64,000 nucleotides of DNA from Xanthomonas fragariae (GCF_017603965.1 NZ_CP071955.1:2542001-2606000); one strand, 5' to 3'. Positions 19,562 to 29,237 are shown, counted from the stretch's first letter. Numbers and translations: made by a program. Notes: generated by a model from the sequence alone, not told the origin.

Positions 19562-19722
19562 TTACCCACAGGCTTTGCCGAGATCGATCCACACCGCTTG
19601 TGGACAACCGCGCGCGCACTGGTGGTTTTTTCGCCACCACCCTGTCGCGCCTTGCGCCAGTAGGTCATGAGAAATTTTATCCACAAGTTAGTGATGCGTG
19701 ACTCCACAGCGATTGTGGAGAA
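19562..19722. promoter_or_regulatory. Cluster of DnaA-box-like sites upstream of phoH
   Basis: There is one perfect DnaA box, TTATCCACA (19677-19685). Three near-matches lie within 160 bp: TTACCCACA (19562-19570), TGTGGACAA (19599-19607, minus strand) and TGTGGAGAA (19714-19722, minus strand). The stretch carries no gene. It could bind DnaA as a regulatory or titration site. It is not next to dnaA or dnaN, so I do not call it an origin. Confidence 0.4.
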
Positions 19723-19860
19723 CTCGCTCTTGCCCGCGCGTGGCTCCATCGGCACGGTGCCGCGCCGTCCGGTTTGTTGGTGGAATCACATGGCGCACGC
19801 TACCCTTTTCGCCCCGTCCCGCCCTACCGACGCCGCCTGCGCGCGCTGTCCGATCCGACC

Positions 19861-20850
19861 ATGAACTCACCTGCACATCGCGATTTCACCTTGGAACCCG
19901 CCGACACCGAGCGCTTGGCCAACTTGGCCGGCCCGTTCGACGCGCATCTGCGCCAGATCGAACTCAAGCTTGGGGTCGAGATCGCCAACCGCGGCAACAT
20001 CTTCCGGGTCACTGGCCCGGAGCCGGCAATCGCCGCCACGCAGTCGTTGCTGACCGCACTGTACGACGAGGCCGCCTCCACCGTCTTCGACAATCAGGCG
20101 ATTCATCTACGGCTGAACGATGCCAACCTCGATCACGTGGCAGAGCGCGCTTATCAGGCGCAGGACGTGGCGATCAGGGTCAAGCGCGGCACCGTGCGTG
20201 GCCGCGGCGCCAATCAAGCCAAATATCTGCACGCGATCGCCACCCATGACATCAACTTCGGGATTGGTCCGGCCGGCACCGGCAAGACGTTCCTGGCGGT
20301 GGCCTGCGCGGTTGAGGCACTGAACGAATCGCGCGTGCAACGGCTGATTCTGGTGCGCCCGGCGGTGGAAGCCGGCGAGAAGCTGGGCTTTCTGCCCGGC
20401 GATCTCAGCCAAAAGGTGGACCCGTATCTGCGCCCGCTGTACGACGCGTTGTATGAAATGCTGGGTGTGGAAAAAGTGGTCAAGCTGCTGGAGCGCAACG
20501 TCATCGAGATCGCGCCGCTGGCCTATATGCGCGGGCGCACGCTCAACGATGCGTATGTGATCCTGGACGAAGCGCAGAACACCACCATCGAGCAGATGAA
20601 GATGTTCCTGACCCGTCTAGGCTTCGGCTCCACTGCCGTGGTGACCGGCGACCTGACTCAGGTCGATCTGCCCAAGCACGTCAAATCCGGCCTGCGCGAT
20701 GCGGTCGAAGTGCTACGCAATGTAGAAGGCGCCAGCTTCACCTTCTTCGAAGCACGCGATGTGGTGCGCCATCCGTTGGTACAGCGCATCGTCACTGCAT
20801 ACGACAGGCGCGATCAGCAGGAAAACGCTACCAAGGGCAACACTGAGTGA
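19861..20850 (+). CDS. phoH: PhoH family ATPase
   Basis: A 329-residue cytoplasmic PhoH-like protein, linked in bacteria to RNA metabolism. An N-terminal KH-like segment is followed by the P-loop GPAGTGKTFLAVACA near residue 140, the Walker B-type YVILDEAQNTT, and the sensor region VVTGDLTQVDLP. The start at 19861 (MNSPAHRDF) matches the family; an upstream in-frame ATG at 19774 would add 29 unrelated residues. It begins the phoH-ybeY-corC order typical of proteobacteria. The gene normally upstream in relatives, miaB, is not visible here. Confidence 0.95.
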   Translation: MNSPAHRDFTLEPADTERLANLAGPFDAHLRQIELKLGVEIANRGNIFRVTGPEPAIAATQSLLTALYDEAASTVFDNQAIHLRLNDANLDHVAERAYQAQDVAIRVKRGTVRGRGANQAKYLHAIATHDINFGIGPAGTGKTFLAVACAVEALNESRVQRLILVRPAVEAGEKLGFLPGDLSQKVDPYLRPLYDALYEMLGVEKVVKLLERNVIEIAPLAYMRGRTLNDAYVILDEAQNTTIEQMKMFLTRLGFGSTAVVTGDLTQVDLPKHVKSGLRDAVEVLRNVEGASFTFFEARDVVRHPLVQRIVTAYDRRDQQENATKGNTE

Positions 20851-21175
20851 GCAGCGTCTTGCCAGCCTTGTACTGGCAAGCGCAGTGGCTACGGCAGGAA
20901 CGCTCGCCGCCACGGATGCACGCGGTTGTGACAGCTCACCGATCTTGCACGCGCACCGCGCGAGCCGGTTGCTGGTCGGCTCATCGAAGGCGGCATTGCT
21001 GCGGTCTGGATGCATGACCAGCCCGACTTCGTTTCAAGCTTGAAGGGGCAGGACTACAATCGCCGCTGCAGACGTTGCCCGATCGGCCGTACGCACGACC
21101 GCGTTGCCGATGGGTCTGCGGTGATGTCGCTGATCATCTGCTCTCATTGACTCTCTTGCCCAGGAAGCTCTAGCC
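20851..21175. other. Gap between phoH and ybeY
   Basis: This 325-bp stretch has no recognisable gene. A small hairpin (CTTGCCAG and CTGGCAAG, 20858-20880) follows the phoH stop but has no T-run. The remainder shows no repeat I can identify. Confidence 0.6.
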
Positions 21176-21661
21176 ATGATCAAAGGCCCGGTCCGCCTCG
21201 AGGTTGTCGTCAGTTACGCGCTGCCGCGCGCCGGCTTGCCGTCGGCGGTGAGTTTTCGCAAGTGGGTGGCTGCGGCGCTGAAGGAACGCATCCGCGAGGC
21301 CGATCTGGCGGTGCGCGTGGTCGATGAGAAGGAAGGCTGCTCGCTCAATCACCACTACCGCGGCAAGGACTACGCCACCAATGTGCTGAGCTTTCCGGCC
21401 GAGCTGCCCGAAAGCTTGCCCAAGGGCATCAAGATGCCGCTGCTGGGCGATCTGGTGATCTGCGCACCGGTGGTGGCACGCGAGGCAGCCGAACAAGGCA
21501 AATCACTGGCGGCGCACTATGCGCATCTGACCGTGCACGGCACCTTGCACCTGCTTGGCTGGGATCACGAAGACGAAAAGGAGGCCGATGCAATGGAGCA
21601 GCTGGAGCGCGAAATTCTGGCCGATCTCGGCGTTGAAGATCCCTACGCTGGAGAGCGCTGA
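21176..21661 (+). CDS. ybeY: Endoribonuclease YbeY
   Basis: A 161-residue metal-dependent endoribonuclease needed for 16S rRNA 3'-end maturation and ribosome quality control. The zinc-binding [17 protein letters not shown] motif is present near residue 120, as is the family segment [23 protein letters not shown] ribosome binding site lies 9 bp before the ATG. Its stop overlaps the start of the following secreted-protein gene by one base. Confidence 0.97.
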   Translation: MIKGPVRLEVVVSYALPRAGLPSAVSFRKWVAAALKERIREADLAVRVVDEKEGCSLNHHYRGKDYATNVLSFPAELPESLPKGIKMPLLGDLVICAPVVAREAAEQGKSLAAHYAHLTVHGTLHLLGWDHEDEKEADAMEQLEREILADLGVEDPYAGER

Positions 21662-22179
21662 TGCGTGCCTGCGTCGCAGCCGTGTTGTTGTTGCTGGTCT
21701 CCTCCAGCGCCTGGGCCCGTATCTGGCCGGTACGCCCGGACATACCGGCGTTGATCGAATGCCGTCAGCGCATCGGCGATTTCAGCGCCTTGGCGCCGGT
21801 GCTGGCCGACCCGCTCAAGGCGGTCGCGCTGGGCTGGACACCGCTGGAGCAGTCCAATCTGTTCATGACCGAGTACACGCTCAACACGCCGATCAACGTG
21901 TTTGGCCACAACACCAGCCATATCGCGTTTTCCGGCACCAGCATCATGGCGATCCTGAACCTGCCTGATCCGCGTCCGCTGGCCAAACAATTGAACCTGG
22001 AACTTGGTGTGGATAACGCCGACAAAGTCATGTACGGCCGCGAGCTAGTCAGTGAAGACACGACCAATCCGAAGACCGGGGAGGCGATGATCGAGTCGAT
22101 CGTGCTCAGCGTGACCACCGTCAAGTCGCACCCAGGCAAGACCGTGGTCGGCTGCGGTTATAGCCTCGATCTGCCCTGA
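21661..22179 (+). CDS. Small secreted protein of unknown function
   Basis: A 172-residue protein with a clear Sec signal peptide ([20 protein letters not shown], cleavage expected after AWA). I do not recognise a domain. Cysteines occur near residues 33 and 166 and could form a disulfide. The gene is translationally coupled to ybeY and lies between it and corC, a position that may reflect shared transcription rather than shared function. Confidence 0.75.
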   Translation: MRACVAAVLLLLVSSSAWARIWPVRPDIPALIECRQRIGDFSALAPVLADPLKAVALGWTPLEQSNLFMTEYTLNTPINVFGHNTSHIAFSGTSIMAILNLPDPRPLAKQLNLELGVDNADKVMYGRELVSEDTTNPKTGEAMIESIVLSVTTVKSHPGKTVVGCGYSLDLP

Positions 22180-22274
22180 GACCGGACACTGCGCATTGCC
22201 TCTGCGGCGCTTTGCCGGCTTCCTGCTAGACTGGTATCTAATGCCTGGTTTGCCGGGTGCCGTTCCCCGTAACG

Positions 22275-23153
22275 ATGTCCGAAGACGACACTAGCCAATC
22301 CTCAGAAACACCTGAAAAACGCCGTAGCTGGCTAGAGCGCCTGAGCGCTGCCTTCTCTGGCGAACCCCACACCCGCGACGAACTTGTCGCGTTGCTGCGG
22401 ACCGCCGAACAGGACGGTCTCATCGCTGCAGACACCTTGCGCATGATGGAAGGCGCCATCTCCGTGTCCGAGCTCACCGTGGGCGACGTAATGATCTCGC
22501 GCTCGCAAATGGTCTCGCTGCCCGTGGAAGCGCGCTTCATCGACCTGATGAAGCAGGTGGTCGAATCCGGCCATTCGCGCTTCCCTGTCCACGGCGAGAA
22601 CAAGGACGAAGTGCTCGGCATCCTGCTGGCCAAGGACCTGTTGCGCGGCGTGGTCGCCGACAATGGTCCCGGCAACGTGCGCGAACTGCTGCGCCCGGCG
22701 GTACTGATCCCCGAGTCGAAAAAGCTCAACGTCCTGCTCAAGGAATTTCGCCTGTCGCGCAACCACATGGCGATCGTGGTGGACGAGTACGGCGGCGTCG
22801 CCGGCCTGGTCACCATTGAAGACGTGCTGGAGCAGATCGTCGGTCAGATCGACGACGAGCACGACGATGCCGAAGAAGAGAATTCGCTGATCGCGATTCA
22901 GGCCGACGGCCGTTACGTAGTCGATGCGCTGACGCCGATCGAGGACTTCAACGAACGCTTTGGCGCCGAATTTCCCGACGACGAATACGACACCGTCGGT
23001 GGCCTGGTTACCGATGCGATCGGCCACCTGCCGGAGACCGGCGAAGAACTGACGCTGGGATACTTCACGTTCCGTGTGACCAAGGCCGATGCGCGGCGCG
23101 TGCATGCCTTCCACGTCACCATTTTGCCGCACGAACCGCAGGGCGACGCTTGA
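22275..23153 (+). CDS. corC: CorC/HlyC-type transporter-associated protein (CBS pair)
   Basis: The 292-residue soluble protein has two CBS domains (around residues 65-190, including VGDVMISRSQMVSLP and VDEYGGVAGLVTIEDVLEQI) and a C-terminal CorC_HlyC domain with YDTVGGLVTDAIGHLP. Family members affect magnesium and cobalt efflux together with CorA. The start at 22275 (MSEDDTSQ) is the usual one; an ATG six codons upstream is possible. A corA gene follows two genes later, which fits a metal-homeostasis group. Confidence 0.94.
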   Translation: MSEDDTSQSSETPEKRRSWLERLSAAFSGEPHTRDELVALLRTAEQDGLIAADTLRMMEGAISVSELTVGDVMISRSQMVSLPVEARFIDLMKQVVESGHSRFPVHGENKDEVLGILLAKDLLRGVVADNGPGNVRELLRPAVLIPESKKLNVLLKEFRLSRNHMAIVVDEYGGVAGLVTIEDVLEQIVGQIDDEHDDAEEENSLIAIQADGRYVVDALTPIEDFNERFGAEFPDDEYDTVGGLVTDAIGHLPETGEELTLGYFTFRVTKADARRVHAFHVTILPHEPQGDA

Positions 23154-24424
23154 ACCTGTCGCGTGGCATTGCCGCTGCAGCACCCTTCCGCTGCAGCGCT
23201 CGGCGATGGGCCGCATCCTGGGTCCTGGCGTTGTTGGCGGTGCTGATCGCACCGGCAGCCTTCGCTCAGATCGCCGGCCAAGCGCCCGCCCACGCACCAG
23301 TGCAGGCACCGCGCATCGGCGTGGTCACCATGCAACCGGGTGAAGTGTTCTTCGAGCGCTTCGGTCACGATGCCATCGTGGTGGTCGATCCCGTCACCCG
23401 GCAGGCGACCTCTTACAACTTCGGCTTTTTTGACCCGAGCGAGCCGGACTTCGGCACGCGTTTTGCGCGAGGCGAAATGATGTATTACCTGATGGCGTTG
23501 CCGCTGGAAGAAGACCTTTCGCAATACCGCGCCGTTGGCCGCGGTGTCAGCGTGCAATGGCTGGATCTGCCACCGGAACAGGCACGCGCATTGGCCGATG
23601 GGTTGACTGTGCGCGCCCGGCCGGAAAATGCGCGCTATCACTACGATTATTTCGAAGCCAATTGCGCCACGATGGTCCGCGACACGCTGGACCGGGCAAT
23701 GGGCGGCGCGCTGAAATCGCAGCTGGCCGGCCGCTCGCGCGGCAACACGTTTCGTAGCGAAGCAGTGCGCCTGGCCTCCCCTGCCCCATGGATGTGGCTA
23801 GGCTTCGATCTGGGCTTGGGGCCGTATGCGGACCGCCCGTTGTCGCGCTGGGAAGAAGCGTTCGTGCCGATGCGTCTGGCCGACGGCCTGACCCAGGTGC
23901 ACAACAGCGCCGGCCGCCCCTTGGTGCAATCCACACAGGTATTGCTGCCGCATCGCATCGCACCCGAACCGGACGAACAGAAACGTCATTGGTGGCCATG
24001 GCTGCTGACCGGTCTCATCGTCGCTGCCGGCGTGGTGACGTTTGGTCGCAGGCAACAACGTCTGCTGGCTACCCTTGCGCTGCCGTACTGGCTGTTGTGC
24101 ACAATCGGCGGCGGGTTGCTGGTGTATCTGTGGGGCTTTACCGCGCACCAATCGGCATGGGCCAACCGCAACCTGTTGCTGATCAACCCACTGTGCGTTG
24201 TGCTGATGGTCGGCGGTGTCGCACTGCTGCGTGGGCGCCGGCCCGGACGCTGGTTCGACGTGCTGCACTGGGTGGTTGCTGCTGCGGCATTGCTGGCCTT
24301 GCTGATCCACTGGCTGTCGTTCCAGGCGCAGGACAACCTGCACTGGGTGCTGCTGCTATTGCCGATCCACGCCGCGCTCGCCATCGCGTTGCGGCGGCGT
24401 GACTTGTCTGCCAGCACGCGCTGA
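23150..24424 (+). CDS. DUF4105-domain membrane protein
   Basis: A 424-residue envelope protein. A signal-anchor segment (WVLALLAVLIAPAAFAQ) is followed by a DUF4105 domain with the FFERFGHDAIVVVDP segment and a conserved YHYDYFEANCATMVRD motif near residue 165, which looks like a His/Cys active site. Four hydrophobic helices fill the C-terminus from about residue 280. The proposed start is a TTG overlapping the corC stop by four bases, suggesting translational coupling. No reaction is established for the family. Confidence 0.8.
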   Translation: MNLSRGIAAAAPFRCSARRWAASWVLALLAVLIAPAAFAQIAGQAPAHAPVQAPRIGVVTMQPGEVFFERFGHDAIVVVDPVTRQATSYNFGFFDPSEPDFGTRFARGEMMYYLMALPLEEDLSQYRAVGRGVSVQWLDLPPEQARALADGLTVRARPENARYHYDYFEANCATMVRDTLDRAMGGALKSQLAGRSRGNTFRSEAVRLASPAPWMWLGFDLGLGPYADRPLSRWEEAFVPMRLADGLTQVHNSAGRPLVQSTQVLLPHRIAPEPDEQKRHWWPWLLTGLIVAAGVVTFGRRQQRLLATLALPYWLLCTIGGGLLVYLWGFTAHQSAWANRNLLLINPLCVVLMVGGVALLRGRRPGRWFDVLHWVVAAAALLALLIHWLSFQAQDNLHWVLLLLPIHAALAIALRRRDLSASTR

Positions 24425-24438
24425 TCCGGGATGCGCCC

Positions 24439-25440
24439 ATGAACCACCACGGCCCCCATCCGGATAACCCGTCCTGCGTCATCACCTGCGCCTATTACGA
24501 TGGCGACGCCGAGCGCCACGACATCAGCCTGGAGCAGATCAGCGATGTGCTGCAGCGCCCGGACGGGTTCGTCTGGGTCGGCCTGTACGAACCACAGGAA
24601 TCGGTGCTGCACAAGCTGCAGGACGAGTTCGGCCTGCATGATCTGGCGATCGAGGATGCGCTCAAGGCGCACCAGCGCCCGAAGGCCGAGAGCTACGGAA
24701 ATTCGCTATTCGTGGTAGTCAACACAGCGCAGTTGGTCAACGAACGCATCCGCTACGGCGAGACCCACGCGTTTTTAGGTGCGCGTTTTCTGCTGACCGT
24801 GCGCCATGGTGCCTCGCTGTCGTATACGCCAGTGCGGCACCGGGTCGAACGCGAACCGGCGATGCTGCGTATGGGCGCCTCATTCTGTCTGTACGGCGTG
24901 CTCGACTTCGTGGTCGACAACTACCTGCCGATCATGGACGAGTTCCGCGACGCCCTGGAAGGGCTTGAGAAAGACATCTTCGCCGACGACTACAAGCGCG
25001 ACACCGTGGTGCACCTGTACGAACTCAAGCGCGAACTCAACAAGATGCGCCTGGTAGTCGCGCCGCTACAGGACGTGCTCTCGCACCTCAAGCGCAACCC
25101 CGGGGCGCTGATCCACGACGAAGTCGGCATCTACTTGCGCGACGTGCTCGATCACGCCGTGCGCATCAACGATGCCATCGACACCTTGCGCGAAATGCTG
25201 GGCACTGCGCTGAGCGTCAACCTCTCGATGGTGACGCTGGCTCAAGGCGAGACCGTCAAACGGCTGGGTGCCTGGGCCGCTCTCCTGGCCGCTCCCACCT
25301 TAATCACCAGCTGGTACGGCATGAACTTCACCCACATGCCCGAACTGGACAAACGCTATGCGTATCCGCTGCTGGTGGCCGGCGTAGTGGGTTCGTGTCT
25401 GATGTTGTATCGCCTGTTCAAGCGCGCGCGGTGGCTGTAA
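24439..25440 (+). CDS. corA: CorA-family magnesium/cobalt transporter
   Basis: The 333-residue protein has a long cytoplasmic funnel domain rich in helices. It ends in two membrane segments; the first is followed by the signature YGMNFTHMPE and the second is YPLLVAGVVGSCLMLY. It forms a homopentameric Mg2+ channel in the inner membrane. It lies 14 bp after the DUF4105 gene and close to corC. Confidence 0.95.
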   Translation: MNHHGPHPDNPSCVITCAYYDGDAERHDISLEQISDVLQRPDGFVWVGLYEPQESVLHKLQDEFGLHDLAIEDALKAHQRPKAESYGNSLFVVVNTAQLVNERIRYGETHAFLGARFLLTVRHGASLSYTPVRHRVEREPAMLRMGASFCLYGVLDFVVDNYLPIMDEFRDALEGLEKDIFADDYKRDTVVHLYELKRELNKMRLVVAPLQDVLSHLKRNPGALIHDEVGIYLRDVLDHAVRINDAIDTLREMLGTALSVNLSMVTLAQGETVKRLGAWAALLAAPTLITSWYGMNFTHMPELDKRYAYPLLVAGVVGSCLMLYRLFKRARWL

Positions 25441-25632
25441 GGCCGCTTTGCGGCCGGGATTGGAGATTCGGGATTGGCGATCAGCCTTCAGCGTTGGCCG
25501 CCCTACCAATCGGTGAAATGAAGAATGTTTTTCATCCTTCTGAGATTGGTAACCTTTCCTAGCTTCCTCTGCTCCACCGGCTTCGATTCTGTATCGCAGC
25601 ACCAACGGTTGTGAATTGGTCCAAGCGACTTA

Positions 25633-27080
25633 GTCCTACTGTGTCATTAAATCCGCAGATGCGGAGGCATCACGTCAAGTAGTGCCGCTGCGATGTCCAT
25701 GGCGATTGTCCAGCGCAGCGTCGCGATCGAGTCGCTCGCGTGGCGCTGGGCGCGCGATTGCCTTGCCGCGCGGTCGGTAATTCTCGGGTAAGGGAGATTC
25801 CGCGCATTCCGAGGGTTTTTTTTGATGCGCCCCGCGCAAGCGTTCAGCAACCAGGTACCCATAGGCAGCGATGCATAACCTCGCGTGATGATGGAAGCCC
25901 CGCCAGCCACGGCCTTGGTAGTGATCCAGGCCAAATTCCTGTTTCAGATCCTGATAATCGCGTTCAATCCGCCAGCGCGCCTTGACCGTCCTTACCAGAT
26001 CCTTGCGCGGCGTGTTTGCCGGCAGGTTGGACAGAAAGTATCGGGTCGGCCTGTCTTGGCCTTTGGGCCATTCGATCAACAGCCATTCCTCCTGACGCAA
26101 GCGATCACCTTGTGCTGCACGTACGCGTACGGCGGCGAAACGTCCCGACAACGGTGCGTTGCTGCCTTCCCGCCACGCGACTGTCCTGAAGGCGCGGGAG
26201 GGTAACGACAGCGCCAGCGCTTGCACCGACTGTGGCTGATGGTCGGCTGTACGACGATGGCGAACCGGAGGTCGGCCTTGGCCTTTCCACGCCGCCGGCG
26301 ATTCGGGCCTTTGTCCGGGCGGCCAGACTTTCACGCTCGACACGATTCCCACCGCATAGTTCAGTTCCAGGCAAGCCAGCGCGTCACGCCAGGCCGTATT
26401 GCTGCCATAGGCTGCATCGGCCAACACCGTGCCGCGCGCCACTCCCGTGGCATGGGCTGCTTTCATCTGCGCCAGTGCGATCTGCGGTTTGGTCGCGAAC
26501 TCAATCTCGTGGGGAATTCCCGCTTTTCCCCGGCGTGCTGCATCGCTGGCCCAGTCTTCAGGCAGATACAGCCTGAAAGCGATCGGAATGCTCGCTGCCG
26601 GCGTCGCCAACGATACGCTCACGGCCACCTGGCAATTGTCCTGCTTGCCGATCTCGCCGCAGTACTATCAGGCCACACCGACCGAATGCCTGCCCTTCTT
26701 GCGAAAACCCGTGTCGTCCACGATCCAGTACACCTCGTCTTTCAAATCCAGCAGCGACGAAACGTACTGACGAACCCGCTCCAACATGGCCGCATCGGAC
26801 CACTCTGATTTGGCCACGAAGTGGTGCAAGGCTTGATGGCGAGCCCTGGTTCGAAGCGGATCCAGATGAGCAGCCAGGGGCTCAACACTCTTGCGCTCCA
26901 AAGGCAGCATCAACGCACTGCAATCGCCTCGCAGGCCCGCAGTGCGGTCAGCATGACCGAGCGCAGCGGAGAGTTCATCGAGATAAGCGGAGAAACGCGC
27001 TTTGTTGCTGACTGCGGCCATCACGATCCCGCCGTGGGAGAGACTGCTTGCAGGATAACCTGTTTATGACACAGTAGGAC
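25633..27080 (-). mobile_element. IS701-like element with nonsense-mutated transposase
   Basis: The ends are inverted repeats built on GTCCTACTGTGTCAT (left at 25633, right ending at 27080). The internal gene is a DDE transposase read on the minus strand. An isolated copy of the left end (TCCTACTGTGTCATTAAA) recurs at 37230. The right end directly borders a MITE at 27084. Confidence 0.75.
25675..27024 (-). pseudogene. IS701-like transposase with two adjacent in-frame stop codons
   Basis: One frame of 450 codons encodes a DDE endonuclease of the IS701 type: YWIVDDTGFRKKG (first Asp) near residue 100, VLADAAYGSNTAWRDAL (second Asp) and ERDYQDLKQEFGLDHYQGR (Glu region). It is broken only by consecutive TGA and TAG codons at 26665-26670, where relatives read Arg-Gln before YCGEIGKQDN. 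The frame is unchanged on both sides, so point mutations rather than an indel inactivated it. Confidence 0.8.
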
Positions 27081-27083
27081 TAA

Positions 27084-27227
27084 GAGAGGCTAACAAAACT
27101 ACCACGCTCACCGCCAGGCGGGCGCGGCCGGTGCTCGGAACCGGCATGTACCACTCGTACACTGCGGTTCCTCCGGGCCGTCCGCACTCACACCTGGCGA
27201 CTGCTCGCTACGTTTTGTTAGCCGCTC
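27084..27227 (+). mobile_element. MITE copy 1 (144 bp, TAA duplication)
   Basis: The element begins GAGAGGCTAACAAAAC and ends GTTTTGTTAGCCGCTC, with TAA on both sides (27081-27083, 27228-27230). The ends match those of the IS5-family element at 45538-46403. The internal GCCAGGCGGGCGCGGCCGG block is shared with the copies at 37086, 46407, 57551 and 60470. It has no coding capacity. Confidence 0.9.
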
Positions 27228-27408
27228 TAAAAGGGACCTTAGCTTCGCTGTCCCGACCGCAAGGACAGGCCTCCTTCCCGTCGCTGCCGCTTTGTTGCGG
27301 CCTTCGCTGCGCACCGCTTGCACGGTGCTCGCTCTCGGGTGCGGTAGGGCCCGACGCTTCGCCTGTCGGTTCCCACGAGGCGCACAACGCGCTGGTGGAG
27401 AAGAACCG

Positions 27409-27888
27409 ATGAAGCGCACCCAAGACATCAAGGCTCAATACCAACTCCAGATTGACGAAGAGGGCATCTTGCTCGCAGCAGCAGCCATCCTGGAACAGCG
27501 CCTTCAACGGCAAGGCCGCATCCACAGCCCCGAGCAAGCCGGCGACTACCTGATTGCCCGCTGCGCACATCTCAGTCACGAAGTCTTCGGGGTCGTCTTC
27601 CTGGACATCAAGCACCATATCCTGGCGACCGAACATCTCTTCTTCGGCACCATTGACGGCTGCGAGGTGCACCCTCGGGTGGTCGCCAAGCGCGCCTTGG
27701 ATTTGAACGCTGCTGCCGTCATCCTTTTCCACAACCACCCGAGCGGCAACCCGGAGCCAAGCGAAGCCGACCGCAAAGTCACCGAGCGCCTGCAGCAGGC
27801 TCTGGGCCTTCTCGACATCCGGGTGCTGGACCACCTAATCATCGGCGGGCGTCAGCACACCAGCCTGGCAGCAAGTGGGTGGGCATAG
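27409..27888 (+). CDS. radC: RadC-like JAB-domain protein
   Basis: A 159-residue protein consisting of the RadC/JAB metalloprotease-like domain with the signature FHNHPSGNPEPSEAD near residue 110. Short stand-alone RadC proteins of this size are often carried by plasmids and integrated elements; their biochemical role is unsettled. I chose the ATG at 27409; an upstream extension to 27292 is not family-like. It points away from the MNIO operon, and the 180 bp before it look like accessory-element DNA. Confidence 0.85.
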   Translation: MKRTQDIKAQYQLQIDEEGILLAAAAILEQRLQRQGRIHSPEQAGDYLIARCAHLSHEVFGVVFLDIKHHILATEHLFFGTIDGCEVHPRVVAKRALDLNAAAVILFHNHPSGNPEPSEADRKVTERLQQALGLLDIRVLDHLIIGGRQHTSLAASGWA

Positions 27889-27937
27889 CCCTCCCTTTCT
27901 TGGGCCTTTACTGCGCAAACAATGAGGTTGCGCAGCG

Positions 27938-29206
27938 TCAAACAGGTGTGTTCAATCTCGCAAGCTGTGCATTGACCTCGATGGTCTGATTCGGCTGCAA
28001 GGTGCCGAAGTTCAATGACACGCTGTTTTCGAACACCAGGCACAGCGTGGAGCCACCATAGTTGAAGTAGCCAAGCTCATCGCCTTTGCTGACATGCTGC
28101 CCATTGGCCGCAGTCTGCGTCAGCGAGGAAATTTCCGTGATGCCAATCGGCATGACAAAGACGGTACCAAGGCGCGCATCGTCGGCAGCAATGGAGACAA
28201 TGCCGCGATTGTTGACCGCCGCTCCATAGACTTGCGATGTCACACCTGCGTCGGGATCGAAGCTGCTGTCTTCGTTTTCGCTGAAAAGCAGTCCGTCGAC
28301 ATTTTCGTAAGTGACCACGCCATCTACCGGCGCGTGCCAGCGGTGATAGTCCGCGCCGCTTAAAAAGATCTGCACTACGGTGCCTCCTACAAATCGCTGC
28401 AACAGCGCGGCGTCCGGATTGGCGAGCATGTCTTGCAGCGAGTAGCTCTGCTCTTTGATCCAGAATACGGCGCTTTGTTGCACATTGGTTGCGATGCGAT
28501 ACACCGTGCCATCGTTGGGTGAGGTGATGATGCTGGCATCACCTTCTCCTGCCAGCGGACGACAACTGGCCTGAATTTCGCGATGAAAGAAATCGTTGTA
28601 GGACTGGAAGCCGCCATACTCGGCATCCCAGTCGATGACAAAATCGGCGAGCTTGAACTCGGCGAAAGCGGCAGTGCCGAGCCAGCCGATGTTGGGGTCT
28701 CGGTTAAGCACCCAGCAGCTGGCCTGGCTATCGAGATACCCGGACCATGTCGTCAGGATCGCCCTGAGCGCTTCATTGAACGGCTCAAGGCGGAACAGCG
28801 CCTTGCCGGCAGGCGTTGCCATCATGTCGACGAACAATGCCGACATCGGGAACAGCACGCGTGCGTTCTTGTTGACGTTGTATTCGGGTGCCGTCGTGCA
28901 GATGACATCGAGCTGGGCCAGCATGTCCTGGATGTTCTTGATGTTTTTCGTGAAAGCGCTGGTCTGGTCGATAGCCTCGGTAACATACATGCGTACGATG
29001 CCATTGGTGTCGATCAGATTAGCCAGATCCTTCACCGCCTGGTTGGCGTAGCCAGCTCCCTGATCGCTTTGTAGCTGGGCAGCTTTTTCACGAATGACGG
29101 CATGCCACGCGGCAAGCCAGCTGCGATCTTCCGGAAGATATCCGGCCAGCGCGCCAAAGCTGTGTTGATAGTGCGCGTCCAATAATGGTCCGGTAACGCT
29201 TGTCAT
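27938..29206 (-). CDS. Phosphatidylserine decarboxylase-like pyruvoyl enzyme
   Basis: The 422-residue protein has an N-terminal helical PSDC-type region (about residues 20-200) and a C-terminal decarboxylase core. The core contains FLSGADYHRWHAPVDG (catalytic His near residue 275) and the self-cleavage site YFNYGGSTLCLVF, where cleavage between Gly385 and Ser386 would create the pyruvoyl group. No membrane segment is seen. The same two-part layout occurs in soluble pyruvoyl amino-acid decarboxylases such as fungal PsiD, so the substrate may be an amino acid or peptide rather than a lipid. It is the last gene of the MNIO operon, 31 bp after the DUF2063 gene. Confidence 0.8.
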   Translation of the reverse strand: MTSVTGPLLDAHYQHSFGALAGYLPEDRSWLAAWHAVIREKAAQLQSDQGAGYANQAVKDLANLIDTNGIVRMYVTEAIDQTSAFTKNIKNIQDMLAQLDVICTTAPEYNVNKNARVLFPMSALFVDMMATPAGKALFRLEPFNEALRAILTTWSGYLDSQASCWVLNRDPNIGWLGTAAFAEFKLADFVIDWDAEYGGFQSYNDFFHREIQASCRPLAGEGDASIITSPNDGTVYRIATNVQQSAVFWIKEQSYSLQDMLANPDAALLQRFVGGTVVQIFLSGADYHRWHAPVDGVVTYENVDGLLFSENEDSSFDPDAGVTSQVYGAAVNNRGIVSIAADDARLGTVFVMPIGITEISSLTQTAANGQHVSKGDELGYFNYGGSTLCLVFENSVSLNFGTLQPNQTIEVNAQLARLNTPV

Positions 29207-29237
29207 GGCGGATATCCTGGTCGGGGAGTGGGCAGAC

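Noticed and set aside
19562..19722. Chromosomal replication origin
   Set aside because: DnaA-box-like sites are present, but there is no AT-rich unwinding region and no dnaA, dnaN or rpmH nearby.
20858..20880. Terminator after phoH
   Set aside because: An 8-bp stem is present but it lacks a T-run on either strand.
27208..27834. 208-codon minus-strand frame opposite radC
   Set aside because: It is antisense to a gene with a clear JAB motif and has no domain of its own.
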